DNA from: Pseudonocardia sp.
Lineage (GTDB): Bacteria; Actinomycetota; Actinomycetes; Mycobacteriales; Pseudonocardiaceae
NCBI RefSeq assembly: GCF_029263155.1
Contig: NZ_JAJCYB010000099.1
Span: 1 to 64,000 of the forward strand
Direction of reading: 5' to 3'
Length of the DNA stretch: 64,000 bases
How positions within the stretch are numbered: the stretch's first letter is position 1; each line of letters opens with the position of its first letter. The translations under genes were made by a program, and so were the position numbers. The notes under the pieces were generated by a model. That model made no database searches. It saw only the letters and a program-made list of their open reading frames with translations, and was not told the origin of the DNA. Shown here piece after piece: positions 54,540 to 63,462 of the stretch.

Positions 54540-54814
54540 CCGAACCTGTTACGTACTCGGTCACGTTCGCCCCGTCCGCCCGCCGCCGGATGGACAAACT
54601 TCCCCTTGACGCAGCGATCGCCCTCCTCGAGCACATCACCGGACCGGTGGCCGAGAATCCTCACCGGCTCGGTAAGCCACTCGAAGTTCCCTACGACGGC
54701 GTCTGGTCAACCCGACGTGGCGAGTACCGAGCGCTCTACATGATCGACAACGAGACCAACATCATCACCGTGGTCGCCGTCGCCCACCGCCGCGACGCCT
54801 ACCGTCTTCCGTAG
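54536..54814 (+). CDS. RelE/ParE-superfamily toxin
   Basis: A 92-residue protein: VTYSVTFAPSARRRMDKLPLDAAIALLEHITGPVAENPHRLGKPL then RRGEYRALYMIDNETNIITVVAVAHRRDAYR. The basic C-terminal end and the YRALY strand match ribosome-dependent mRNA interferases of the RelE family, with the Arg and Tyr positions retained, so it looks intact. Coupled with the antitoxin by ATGA overlap. Confidence 0.9.
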   Translation: MTEPVTYSVTFAPSARRRMDKLPLDAAIALLEHITGPVAENPHRLGKPLEVPYDGVWSTRRGEYRALYMIDNETNIITVVAVAHRRDAYRLP

Positions 54815-54961
54815 CTGCGCCCCTGAGCCGCCGAGCGACGCACACTCGACCCGTGCCATACAGCAGGCCTCTGAACAGCCAAAAACCCTCGCCGTCCGTG
54901 CCACGCTCCGCTGACTGGCCGCAAGGGCAGAGCTTTGACAGCCTCTGACCTGCATGAATAG

Positions 54962-55035
54962 AGCCGCCTTGGGGAGTCGAACCCCAGACCTACGCATTAC
55001 GAGTGCGTCGCTCTAACCGACTGAGCTAAGGCGGC
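54962..55035 (-). tRNA. tRNA-Thr (anticodon CGT)
   Basis: On the minus strand: acceptor GCCGCCT/AGGCGGC, D arm TAGCTCAGTCGGTTAGAG, anticodon stem ACGCA/TGCGT with loop CTCGTAA (anticodon CGT, decoding ACG), and T arm GGGTTCGACTCCC. No CCA is encoded. It is the integration target of the adjoining remnant elements. Confidence 0.96.
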
Positions 55036-55081
55036 GTCGTGCCGCGGACGAGTGTACCGGCGACGGTCCGGGCGTCCGGGG

Positions 55082-55480
55082 TCAGGTCGACTCGGCCGGG
55101 ACCAGCACGAACGCGGCGGAGTCGTAGTAGGTGCGGAGGCGGGTGATCGCGTCACCGTCGAGGTCGATGACCGTGACGCCGCGGTAGTCGATCGGGCGGT
55201 CGTCGCGCAGGGTGCCGCTGCTCGTCCATTCCAGCGCGAACTGGTCGTCGCCCTCCACCACGTTGAAGAAGGTGGTGCGGACCTCCTGGAACTGGTCGCG
55301 GTACTCCCGCCAGAACTCGGCCACCTCGCCCTGCCGCTCGCCGCGGGCGTCGAGGCGTTCGGTGACGGCGTCGGGGGCGAAGAGCGCCGCGAACACGGCG
55401 GTGTCGGAGTCCTGCTCGAACCGGCGCAGGCCGGCCACGAAACGGCGGGCGCGGTCGTCGGCGATGTGGTTATCCTCCAT
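55082..55480 (-). CDS. SnoaL/NTF2-like protein
   Basis: A 132-residue protein: DNHIADDRARRFVAGLRRFEQDSDTAVFAALFAPDAVTERL is the NTF2-like N-terminal signature. The later strands FNVVEGDDQFALEWTSSGTLRDDRPIDYRGVTVIDLDGDAITRLRTYYDS form the sheet. Typical of small-molecule-binding or polyketide-type isomerase proteins; the function is unknown. ATG start; it lies 28 nt downstream of holB, on the same strand. Confidence 0.85.
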   Translation of the reverse strand: MEDNHIADDRARRFVAGLRRFEQDSDTAVFAALFAPDAVTERLDARGERQGEVAEFWREYRDQFQEVRTTFFNVVEGDDQFALEWTSSGTLRDDRPIDYRGVTVIDLDGDAITRLRTYYDSAAFVLVPAEST

Positions 55481-55508
55481 GTGGTCGGGCTACCCGGTAC
55501 GGGCGGGC

Positions 55509-56660
55509 TCAACCGGTGTGGATGATCGTCATCATCGCCTCGGCGGCGATCTCGGGCTTGACGTTCTGGTCCAGCGCCGTGCGGCAGGCGAGAACGGCGT
55601 CGAGGCGGCGCAGGGTGGACTCGGGGGTCCACTCCTGGGCGGCGCGCTGCACGTCCGCGGCGCGGTCGGGGTTGGAGAGGGGGACCTGGGCGCCGCTGCC
55701 GGCGGCAAGGACGTCGCGGAAGAAGGCCGTGAGGTCGACCAGCGCGCGGTCCAGGGCGTCGCGCTGGGAGCGGGTGTTGCGCAGCTTCTGGCGCTTCTCC
55801 AGGTCACGCTCGGCGGCTTTGGCCGACCGGGCCGCCCCGGCCACGCCCTTGCCGACGCCGCCGCCGCCCATCGCGATGCCGAGCTCCTCGCGCTCGGGGA
55901 CGTCGCGGGCCTCGCTCAGGGCACTGGCCTCGGCCTTCGCCCCGCGCACGAGGTCGGCGGCGAAGGCGAACGCGTCGCCCAGCGAGCGGGTGCGCAGGGG
56001 CAGGCCCAGCACCATCTCGCGCTGGGCGCGGCTGTCGGCGTTACGGGCCAGGTGGCGCGCGCGGCCGACATGACCACCCGCGACCGACGCCGCCCAGCCG
56101 GCCGTGTCCGGGTCGATCCCGTCGCGGCGGACGAGCACGTCGGCGATCGCCCCGGGCGTGGGCGTGCGCAGCGGAACGATCCTGCAGCGGGACCGGATAG
56201 TCACAGGAATATCGTCGGGATGATCCGACGGGGAGCACAGCAGGAAGATGGTCAGCGGCGATGGTTCCTCGATGGCCTTCAGGAGTGCGTTGGCGGCGCG
56301 CTCCCCGAGCCGGTCCGCGTCCTGAATGATCACGACCTGGAAGCGGCCGGTGGCTGGGTGCTTGGCGGCCCGCTGCACGATCTCGCGAGTCAGCGCGACA
56401 TTGATACTCAGCCCCTCCGGCACCACCTCGCGCACGTCGGCGTGGGTGCCGCTCATGACGGTGTGGCAGGCCGCGCAGTGCCCGCAGCCGGCCTCGGCGC
56501 ACTGCAGGGCCGCCGCGAAGGCCCGCGCCGCCACCGAGCGGCCCGAACCGGGTGGGCCGGTGAACAGCCAGGCGTGCGTCATCGCGGAGGGGTCCTGGGC
56601 GGCGGCGCTCAGCTCGGCCACCGCGGCGGGCTGGCCGACGACCTCGTCCCACACCGTCAC
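55509..56660 (-). CDS. holB: DNA polymerase III delta' subunit
   Basis: A 383-residue clamp-loader subunit. It shows TVWDEVVGQPAAVAEL, THAWLFTGPPGSGRSVAARAF (Walker A), the four-Cys zinc module CAEAGCGHCAACH, VVIIQDADRLGERAANALLKAIEEP, FLLCSPSDHPDDIPVTIRSRCRIV and a helical C terminus. It loads the beta clamp on primed DNA. It overlaps the upstream fusion gene by 4 nt, the arrangement seen for tmk-holB in actinobacteria. Confidence 0.95.
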   Translation of the reverse strand: MTVWDEVVGQPAAVAELSAAAQDPSAMTHAWLFTGPPGSGRSVAARAFAAALQCAEAGCGHCAACHTVMSGTHADVREVVPEGLSINVALTREIVQRAAKHPATGRFQVVIIQDADRLGERAANALLKAIEEPSPLTIFLLCSPSDHPDDIPVTIRSRCRIVPLRTPTPGAIADVLVRRDGIDPDTAGWAASVAGGHVGRARHLARNADSRAQREMVLGLPLRTRSLGDAFAFAADLVRGAKAEASALSEARDVPEREELGIAMGGGGVGKGVAGAARSAKAAERDLEKRQKLRNTRSQRDALDRALVDLTAFFRDVLAAGSGAQVPLSNPDRAADVQRAAQEWTPESTLRRLDAVLACRTALDQNVKPEIAAEAMMTIIHTG

Positions 56661-58654
56661 GGGACCCCGACCCCGTCCGGCGCACCCACCGCCGGCGGCA
56701 GCATCGGCCCGATCCCGGCCAGGACTCGCGCGGCCACCTCATCGGGCGTGCCTTCCGCCTCGACGACGACGTAGTGGTGGGGCTCGGCGGCCGCCATGCG
56801 GGTGAGCAGCCGCTGCACGCGCAGGTGCTCCTCACCGGGCATGCCCGGTGAGGCGGCGTCGGCCGGTGCGGCGCGGTCGAGCATCACGGACACGTCGGGC
56901 CGCAGCCGGCCGGTGGCCCACAGCACCAGACTGTCCAGCTCGCGGGGATCGACGTCCCCGGCGGCCACTCCGAACTGAACGAGCGGACTGACCAGGAACC
57001 GGTCGACGACGACGACCGCACCCTGCGCCAGCCCGGGCCGGATCACCCGCTCCACGAGATCGGCCCGCACGGCCGCGGCGGCCAGCGCCTTCGCCCGCGC
57101 CCCGCCCAGCGCCGCCTCGCGGATGGCGGCGGTCCAGCGCTCGCGGTCGCGGCCGGACTCGCCGAGCTCCACGACCGTGTGCCCCGCGGCGCGCAGCGCG
57201 GTGGCGAGCAGCGTCGCCTGCTCGGCCGTCTGCTCCGCGGGGGCACCCTCGACGGCGATCAGGACACCCGACCCCTCGCGAGGGTCGCCGCGGCGCAGCG
57301 CGGCGAGCAGGTCGGGCAGCATCGGCTCGGTGCGCCGGTCGTCCATCTGCCGGTAGGCGAGCATCCCGACCACCGCGGCCACCAGGCCGCCGGCCAGCAT
57401 CACGATCCGAGTGCCGTCGATGAGGAACGACCGGCCCAGCAGGTCGACGCGCTGCGTGCTCACCAGCCCGACGACCAGCGGCACCAGCGCCATCGACCCG
57501 AGCAGCGTGAGCCGCACGATCGACTGGACGAACGCGACGATCCGGCCGCGAATCCCGTCCGCCACCGCGGTGCCGATGATCGTGAGCCCGGTGAGGAACG
57601 CGATGCCCGCGAACCCCCCGACCAGCCCCACCGCCGCGATGGCGACGAACAGGTGCGGCGCCACCGCGACCAGCACCAGCGCGAGGCCCGCCGCGACGAT
57701 CGCGGCGCCGAACAGCCGGTTGTGCGGGATCCGGCGGGCCATCCGCGGGGCCGCCCCCATGCCCGTGGCGAGCCCGGCGAAGACCGAGGCGAACAGGATG
57801 CCGTACGCGGCGTTGCCGCCACCGAGGCTGGTGGCGTAGAGCGTGGCCGACCCGACGACCGTGCCGCCGGCCGCGAACGCGCCGACGATGCCGGCCACCA
57901 GCCCCCGGACCAGCGGGGTGTCGGCCACGAAGCGGGCCCCGTCGCGGAGCAGCGTGAGCACGCCCGGCGCGATCTCGCGGCGCCCGTCGGAGCGCCCGGA
58001 GATCTCCGGGATGCCGAACCACACCGTGATCGCCATGACGAGGTAGGCGCTGCCGGTGATCGCGAGGGCCAGGTGCAGCGTGGCCGTCTCCCCGGCGTCG
58101 CCGCCGAGCGTCGATCCGGCGCTCGACAGCACCGTGAACAGCCCCGACGCCAGCAGCACCGCCACCCCGTAGGTGACGACGAGCGCGAGCTGGTTGGCCG
58201 TCTCGATCTGGTCGGGGCGGCGCAGCAGGTTGGGCACCGCCGCGTCCTTGGCCGGGATCCAGAACATCGCGCAGATCTCGATGAGGAACACCGCGACGAA
58301 CAGCCACGCCAGCGACCCGACCAGCGGGATGGAGACGAACAGGCCGAACCGCAGCACGTCGCACACGACCATGACGCGGCGGCGGTCGAACTTGTCGGCC
58401 AGCGCCCCGGCCAGCGGGCCGAGCACCAGCGCGGGAAGCAGCTTCGTGGCGACGACGCCGCCGAGGGCGAAGCTCTGCGCCTGGTAGCCCGACGTGAGCT
58501 GGGTGGCCAGCGCGGACAGGGCGAGCAGGCTCAGCCACTCGCCGGTGGCCGATCCGGCCGTGACCAGCCACAACCGGCGGAACGCGGGGATGGCGAGGAC
58601 GCTGCGCACCCGGTGCGAGGTGGGCGCGGACAGCTGGGGGGAAGCCATCGTCAC
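56657..58654 (-). CDS. MFS transporter fused to thymidylate kinase-like domain with lost P-loop
   Basis: A 665-residue fusion. An MFS half of 10-12 helices (residues 20-440) begins VRSVLAIPAFRRLWLVTAGSATGEW and has the LAGALADKFDRRRVMV loop. The C-terminal half (about 462-665) has the thymidylate kinase layout: LIAVEG at its start, VVVVDRFLVSPLVQFG (the DRF/DRY base motif) and PDVSVMLDRA. Where active enzymes have GxxGxGKST, this one has GAPAEQTAE at 470-478, with Thr in place of the essential Lys476. ATP binding is thus doubtful. Translationally coupled to holB. Confidence 0.9.
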   Translation of the reverse strand: MTMASPQLSAPTSHRVRSVLAIPAFRRLWLVTAGSATGEWLSLLALSALATQLTSGYQAQSFALGGVVATKLLPALVLGPLAGALADKFDRRRVMVVCDVLRFGLFVSIPLVGSLAWLFVAVFLIEICAMFWIPAKDAAVPNLLRRPDQIETANQLALVVTYGVAVLLASGLFTVLSSAGSTLGGDAGETATLHLALAITGSAYLVMAITVWFGIPEISGRSDGRREIAPGVLTLLRDGARFVADTPLVRGLVAGIVGAFAAGGTVVGSATLYATSLGGGNAAYGILFASVFAGLATGMGAAPRMARRIPHNRLFGAAIVAAGLALVLVAVAPHLFVAIAAVGLVGGFAGIAFLTGLTIIGTAVADGIRGRIVAFVQSIVRLTLLGSMALVPLVVGLVSTQRVDLLGRSFLIDGTRIVMLAGGLVAAVVGMLAYRQMDDRRTEPMLPDLLAALRRGDPREGSGVLIAVEGAPAEQTAEQATLLATALRAAGHTVVELGESGRDRERWTAAIREAALGGARAKALAAAAVRADLVERVIRPGLAQGAVVVVDRFLVSPLVQFGVAAGDVDPRELDSLVLWATGRLRPDVSVMLDRAAPADAASPGMPGEEHLRVQRLLTRMAAAEPHHYVVVEAEGTPDEVAARVLAGIGPMLPPAVGAPDGVGVP

Positions 58655-58717
58655 CTCCTCGGGGCCGGTCGGACCCAGGGTAGTCCGGGGTACCGACAGG
58701 ACCTCCGACGGCGGCTG

Positions 58718-59221
58718 TCAGCCGTGCAGGAGCACCATCACCAGCTGGATGAGGATCACCGCGTACACGGCCACGAAGAAGAGCGTGAACAGCCGCGACC
58801 CGATCCGGCCCCGGGCCAGCCGGGACAGTCCGAGGATCCCGGGCTCGGGAGCGACCGGGGGCCGCGCCCGGGCCGGATGGTGGCGGACCGGGGGCGGGGC
58901 CGGGGTCGCAGGCGGCCGCGGCACGGGCGCGGCGGGGGCGGCGGTCGGCGGCGGGTCGGCCGCGACCGCCCGGAGCACGGCGGGGCGGGTCGACGGCGGG
59001 TGGGGCGGATCGTGGGAGGCACCGGAGGGCACCCGGAGCCACGGCGGGGCGACGACGTCGTCGAGCACTGCGGTGACGGATCCGATCCGGGCCGCGAGCG
59101 GCGCGCATTCCGGCCGTGCGGCGCCGGTTCCGGGCCGGCCGACGAGACGGACCGGACCGGACCTGCGCGGCCGGGGCACCGTCGCCCCACCGCCGCCGGT
59201 GTCGCCGTCAGCGTCGGTCAT
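58718..59221 (-). CDS. hypothetical protein with C-terminal membrane anchor
   Basis: A 167-residue protein. A Pro/Ala/Arg-rich cytoplasmic region (residues 1-140) is followed by one C-terminal hydrophobic helix (IGSRLFTLFFVAVYAVILIQLVMVLLHG). The ATG at 59221 is chosen from TDADGDTG. Low-complexity composition limits comparison; the tail-anchored plan is clear, the function is not. Confidence 0.6.
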   Translation of the reverse strand: MTDADGDTGGGGATVPRPRRSGPVRLVGRPGTGAARPECAPLAARIGSVTAVLDDVVAPPWLRVPSGASHDPPHPPSTRPAVLRAVAADPPPTAAPAAPVPRPPATPAPPPVRHHPARARPPVAPEPGILGLSRLARGRIGSRLFTLFFVAVYAVILIQLVMVLLHG

Positions 59222-59298
59222 GGTGCGATGGTAGGCCGGGTCGCGCTGCGTGCCCGGCTCATCCACCCCGTCGGGCGATCATCGGGCCTCCGAGCGGG

Positions 59299-61746
59299 CT
59301 ACCCGTCGTCGTCGCCACCACCCCCGCCTCCGTCGCCCCCATCCCCGTTGCCGCCGCCCCCGTCGCCGCCGTCCCCGTCATCGGGTGGCGGGCCGTCACC
59401 GTCCGGGTTCTCGCCCGGGGCCGGATCCTCGGTGGGCGGGGCGGGCGGCGGCGGCACCTCGCCACTGGAGATGCTGAGCACGATCGTCTCGCCGGGCAGC
59501 GCCGTGCCACGCGGCAGTTGCCCGAGCACGGTGCCGCGGGCGGCGGCGTTGTCGACCGTACGGGTCGTGACCGCCCACCCCGCCGACTCCAGCGCACCCC
59601 GGGCGTCGTTCTCGCCCCGCCCGACGACGTCGGGCACGCGGGACTCCGCACCGCCCTCCAGGTAGCGCTCCTCCACGGGGGGCAGCGGGATCACCGGCTG
59701 GCCCTCGAACAGCGGCGCCATCATGCCGTACCAGGTCTCCGCGGGGGTCTTGCCGCCGAAGATGTTGCCGTTGCGGCAGGCGAACGGGGCGCCGCCGCTG
59801 TCGCAGAGCGCGTCGGGACGGTTGTCGTTGTCGTAGGTGATCACCGCACCGGACAGCTGCGGGACGACCCCGAGGAACGCGGCCGACTTGTTGGCCTGGG
59901 TGGTGCCGGTCTTGCCCGCCATCGGGCGGTCCCAGCCGACCTGTCCGGCCGCCCTCGCCGCGGTGCCGCCGGGGAGGTCGTCCTTGCTCATCGCGTTCAT
60001 CATGGCGTTGGCCAGGCCGGGCTCGACGGCCTGTTCGCACGGTGCCTCGGTGATCTCCACCGGGTTGCCCTGCGAATCGGTGATCTCCTCGATGGGAGTG
60101 GGCGGGCACCAGACCCCACCGCTGGCCAGCGTGGCCCCGACGTTGGACAGTTCCAGGACGCTCGTCGGGCTCACCCCCAGCGTGAACGACGCCTGCCGCT
60201 GCGCCTTGGTGACCTCGGCGATGGACCGGTCGGTCGGCTGCCCGGTGTTCGGGTCGACGAACCGGTCCTCCGCCAGGGAGCGCATCCCCAGCCGCACCGC
60301 CATGTCGACCACGTCGGGTACGCCGGTGAACTCCATCAGCTTCACGAAGGCGGTGTTCGGCGACTGCGCCAACGCGTCGGTGATCGTCATGCGCTCGGAG
60401 TAGTTGCTGGAGTTCTGCACGGGCAGCGGGCGACCGCCGCCGTCGACGTAGATCGGAGACGCGTACCCGCTGGGCGGCACCGCCATCTGGTAGTTGATGC
60501 CCAGACCCTTCTCCAACGCCGTGGCGGCGGTGAAGGTCTTGTAGACCGAACCGGCGCCCAGTGGCACCGGGATGTAGGGCAGGCCGTAGGAGGTCTCCAG
60601 CGCGTCGGCGTCGAGACCGAAGACCCGGCTCGACCCCATCGCCAGCACGCGGTGCCGCTCGGCACCCGGCTCGACGGAGGCCATGACGTTGGCGACGTTC
60701 GGCTGGTCCGGGGGCACCTCGGCCACCAGCGAGGCCTGCATGGCGTCCATGACCCGCCGGTCCAGGGTGGTGCGGATCGTGTAGCCGCCGCGGTTGAGCT
60801 GCTCACGGGTGACGCCGGCCTTGGCCAGGTACTCCTGCACGTACTGGCAGAAGAAGCCGGTGGGCCCGGCACCGATGCAGCCGATGCCCTGGGTGTTCAG
60901 CGGGTTGACGACTCCCAGCGGGCTGGCCAGCGCCTCGTCGGCCTGCGCCTGGTCGATCATCTGCTGATCGAGCATCTGCTGGATGACCAGGTTCCGGCGT
61001 TGCACCGCGGCATCGGGCCGGGTGACCGGGTCGGTGGCCGACGTGCTGCGCACCATCCCGGCGAGCAGCGCCGCCTGCGGCACGGTCAGCTCGGCCGCCG
61101 TGACCCCGAAGTACGTCTGAGCGGCCGTCGCGATCCCCGCAGCACCGTTGCCGAAGGGCACGATGTTCAGGTAGCGGGTGAGGATCTCCTCCTTGCTCAG
61201 CGACTGCTCGAGCTGCAGCGCGATCTGCGCCTCCTTGAGCTTGCGCGCCGGGGTCTGCTCGGTGGCCTTGAGCCGCTCGGTCTCCGTCTCGGCCTCGACG
61301 TAGAGCAGGTAGTTCTTGACGTACTGCTGGGTGAGCGTGGACGCGCCCTGCTCGATGCTGCCCGACACCGAGTTCGTGACGAGCGCTCGCGCCGTGCCCT
61401 GCCAGTCGACGCCCTGGTGCTGGTAGAATCGCCGGTCCTCGACGGCCACTATCGCGGCCTTCATCGCCGGGGAGATCTCGTCGGCGGTGACGGCGTCGCG
61501 GTTCTGGTTGGACTCGAAGAAGTAGGCCATCGGCGCGCCCGCCGAGTCGGTGACGACCGAGGTCTGCGGGAGCGGTTTGTCCAGGACGTCGGTGGAGACG
61601 CTGCCGACGCTGTCGCTGGCGTCGTTGGCCACCAGCCCGATCCCGAGCGCGACCGGGAACGCGATGCCCGCCGTGATGATCCCGGCGAGCAGGCACAGCC
61701 CGAGCAGCAGGGAGACCGGCCGGACGAGATGGCGCGGGAAGCTCAC
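59299..61746 (-). CDS. ponA2: bifunctional penicillin-binding protein (class A) with PASTA domain
   Basis: An 815-residue cell-wall synthase. One N-terminal membrane helix is followed by the GT51 glycosyltransferase (catalytic Glu in IVAVEDRRFYQHQGVDWQG; QGASTLTQQYVKN). The transpeptidase has Ser400-x-x-Lys403 (GAGSVYKTF), SPN, and KTGTT in MAGKTGTTQANKS. A PASTA domain (VPDVVGRGENDARGALESAGW) and a Gly/Asp-rich tail end the protein. It polymerises and crosslinks peptidoglycan. GTG start. Divergent from whiB4, as in mycobacteria. Confidence 0.92.
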   Translation of the reverse strand: MSFPRHLVRPVSLLLGLCLLAGIITAGIAFPVALGIGLVANDASDSVGSVSTDVLDKPLPQTSVVTDSAGAPMAYFFESNQNRDAVTADEISPAMKAAIVAVEDRRFYQHQGVDWQGTARALVTNSVSGSIEQGASTLTQQYVKNYLLYVEAETETERLKATEQTPARKLKEAQIALQLEQSLSKEEILTRYLNIVPFGNGAAGIATAAQTYFGVTAAELTVPQAALLAGMVRSTSATDPVTRPDAAVQRRNLVIQQMLDQQMIDQAQADEALASPLGVVNPLNTQGIGCIGAGPTGFFCQYVQEYLAKAGVTREQLNRGGYTIRTTLDRRVMDAMQASLVAEVPPDQPNVANVMASVEPGAERHRVLAMGSSRVFGLDADALETSYGLPYIPVPLGAGSVYKTFTAATALEKGLGINYQMAVPPSGYASPIYVDGGGRPLPVQNSSNYSERMTITDALAQSPNTAFVKLMEFTGVPDVVDMAVRLGMRSLAEDRFVDPNTGQPTDRSIAEVTKAQRQASFTLGVSPTSVLELSNVGATLASGGVWCPPTPIEEITDSQGNPVEITEAPCEQAVEPGLANAMMNAMSKDDLPGGTAARAAGQVGWDRPMAGKTGTTQANKSAAFLGVVPQLSGAVITYDNDNRPDALCDSGGAPFACRNGNIFGGKTPAETWYGMMAPLFEGQPVIPLPPVEERYLEGGAESRVPDVVGRGENDARGALESAGWAVTTRTVDNAAARGTVLGQLPRGTALPGETIVLSISSGEVPPPPAPPTEDPAPGENPDGDGPPPDDGDGGDGGGGNGDGGDGGGGGGDDDG

Positions 61747-61900
61747 GGTCGAGGAGCCTACGCCCGGAGGTGTCGGGAGCCGGTCAGGCCGGTCCCGGCG
61801 GGAAGTTGAGTATTTTTGCTCGCTGTCGGAGGGAACCCGGGGCTCGCAGAATCCGTCTGTGGTGGTCGTGACGGCCATGCGAACGAGATCTGGAGGGCCC

Positions 61901-62314
61901 ATGAGCGAGCTCGCGAGCTCATCGTCGGCGCAGCGGCACCGGTGGAACTGGCGGGCGGCGGCGCGCTGCCGCACGACCGACGCCGACGGGCTGTTCGTCA
62001 CCGGCGCGCAGCAGCGGGAGGCGCGGATGTTCTGCCGCTCATGCCCGGTGCGCACGGAGTGCCTGGCGCACGCGCTCGACGAGCGCATCGAGTTCGGGGT
62101 CTGGGGCGGCATGACCGAGCGGGAGCGGCGCGCGTTACTGCGCAACCGCCCCGAGATCGGGTCCTGGTACGAGATGCTGATCGACGCCCGATCGGCCTAC
62201 TACGCCGCCGATCCCGGAGTGGACCCCTACGAGCACACCGCCACCGGGCTGGCCAGGGCCGCCGAGCAGGCGGTGGCCGCACGGATGGCGCAGCGCCTGC
62301 ACGAGTCGGCCTGA
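61901..62314 (+). CDS. whiB4: WhiB-family redox regulator (WhiB4-like)
   Basis: A 137-residue iron-sulfur regulator. Four cysteines coordinate a [4Fe-4S] cluster: RWNWRAAARCRTTD, then MFCRSCPVRTECLAHAL, followed by the GVWGGMTERERRALL turn and a basic C-terminal helix. WhiB proteins modulate transcription with sigma factor region 4. GGAGGG at 61892-61896 fixes the ATG at 61901. Its position next to the class A PBP and the ArsA-like gene matches WhiB4 in Mycobacterium tuberculosis. Confidence 0.92.
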   Translation: MSELASSSSAQRHRWNWRAAARCRTTDADGLFVTGAQQREARMFCRSCPVRTECLAHALDERIEFGVWGGMTERERRALLRNRPEIGSWYEMLIDARSAYYAADPGVDPYEHTATGLARAAEQAVAARMAQRLHESA

Positions 62315-62512
62315 CCCGGCCGCCACGGACGACCAGTGCCTCGCGCGGAGACGCCGCGGATCTGGTGGGCCGGTCTCGGACGGAGTGCCGGTTCGCGCCG
62401 GCCGGTGTGGATCTTGTGGACCGGGCGGTTCTTGTGGCCGATACACGGCCGGGTAGCTCGGTGCGCCGGTGTGCAGCGGCACGTGCAGGTGGGCGCCTAC
62501 GGCCGGGCGGGC

Positions 62513-62566
62513 GCGGCGGCAGCGGGCGGCGCGGCGGCAGCGGGCGGCGCAGCGGCAGCGGGCGGG
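62513..62566. repeat. 18-bp tandem repeat, three units
   Basis: Units at 62513-62530, 62531-62548 and 62549-62566. The first two are identical and the third differs at two positions. The period equals that of the arrays at 11 and 62701. Confidence 0.85.
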
Positions 62567-62694
62567 CGCCCTGCGGGGGCACTCGGGCCGGCTGGGCTTG
62601 CCGGCGTTGAGCACCCAGCGCATCTTCGGGTCGCTACGGGCGCACCGGGCAGACCGCGGAGCAGGCGGCGGTGCGCGAGCTCGAGGCGCGGCCG

Positions 62695-62869
62695 GGCCGC
62701 CCGACGCGGCCCGGCGGGCCGACGCAGCCGGGCGGGCCGACGCAGCTCGGCGGGCCGACGCAGCCGGGCGGGCCGACGCAGCCGGGCGGGCCGACGCAGC
62801 CGGGCGGGCCGACGCAGCCGGGCGGGCCGACGCAGCCGGGCGGGCCGACGCAGCCGGGCGGGCCGGGTA
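62695..62869. repeat. 18-bp tandem repeat, about nine units
   Basis: The anchor CCGACGC recurs at 62701, 62719, 62737, 62755, 62773, 62791, 62809, 62827 and 62845. Seven of the nine units are almost identical, suggesting recent slippage or conversion. The plus-strand translation in one frame is GGPTQP repeats. Confidence 0.92.
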
Positions 62870-63462
62870 CACCGGCGGGAGGCGGTACGGGGCACACATC
62901 GGCCGATACGACCGGACCGGGCCGACTCGGCGGCGAATCCTCGCAGTCGGGTGGACCGACGCAGCCCCGGAGCCGACACAGCCGACTGGGAGGTGGCGGC
63001 CGAACGGGGAGAGCCGAGGCAGCCGGGCCTCGACGGTACAGAAGTGGGGCACGGCGCTTGTCGGACCGAGTCATCGCCGGTGGTCCGGTACCCCGAGCGC
63101 GGCCGCTCGGCTCGCTCCGCGGGCCTTGATCGTCGATTCGGAACGGCCGACCGCGCTGAGCACGGTTGCCGGTTCCCGGTCGTCGATCATCGTGCATGGC
63201 ATCGGCCTCGATCGCCGGTTCGGAACCGGCAGGCGCGTCAACAGCGCCTGGAGGTTCCGAGGCGGCGATCATCGAGCACGGCCCGCCAGCCCCGCAGGCC
63301 GAGCCCACAGCCCAGCCCCGCAGCCCAGCCCCGCAGCCCAGCCCCTCAGCCAGCCAAGCGATCGAGCCGGCCGCCTGCCCACCGGTCGAGCCGGGCCCGG
63401 TCCACACCCCGCCACCTCGGCCCCACACCCCCGGCCGTGCCGTGGACCGGTGCCGTGGACCG

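Larger units (their letters stand above)
51660..55003. mobile_element. decayed tandem integrations at tRNA-Thr
   Basis: Two displaced tRNA-Thr 3' segments (51660-51701 and 53973-54015) and the intact tRNA (54962-55035) lie in the same orientation, dividing the region into a 2.3-kb and a 1.0-kb part. This is the footprint of two successive insertions that each restored the tRNA. The integrase genes are gone. Cargo: GntR regulator, broken IS110 transposase, toxin-antitoxin pair. GTGCCACGA occurs twice at 54110-54130, and GTGCCACG at 54898-54905; they may be integrase arm sites. Confidence 0.75.
62315..63462. other. repeat-rich region with no confidently called gene
   Basis: 1148 bases between the convergent ends of whiB4 and the ArsA-like gene. 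All six frames are largely open through composition, so openness is no evidence of coding. A GTG-started frame at 62671-63129 reads RELEARPGRPTRP then GGPTQP repeats and might be a short repeat protein, but its 5' context is broken by stops. Three tandem arrays are present; 63308-63346 holds three 13-bp copies. Confidence 0.55.

Noticed and set aside
62695..62869. CRISPR array
   Set aside because: Units are directly adjacent with no spacers and no cas genes are present.
62135..63052. Long Ala/Arg/Pro/Ser minus-strand frame across the repeats
   Set aside because: It overlaps whiB4 and is driven by the tandem repeats; no start context or domain.
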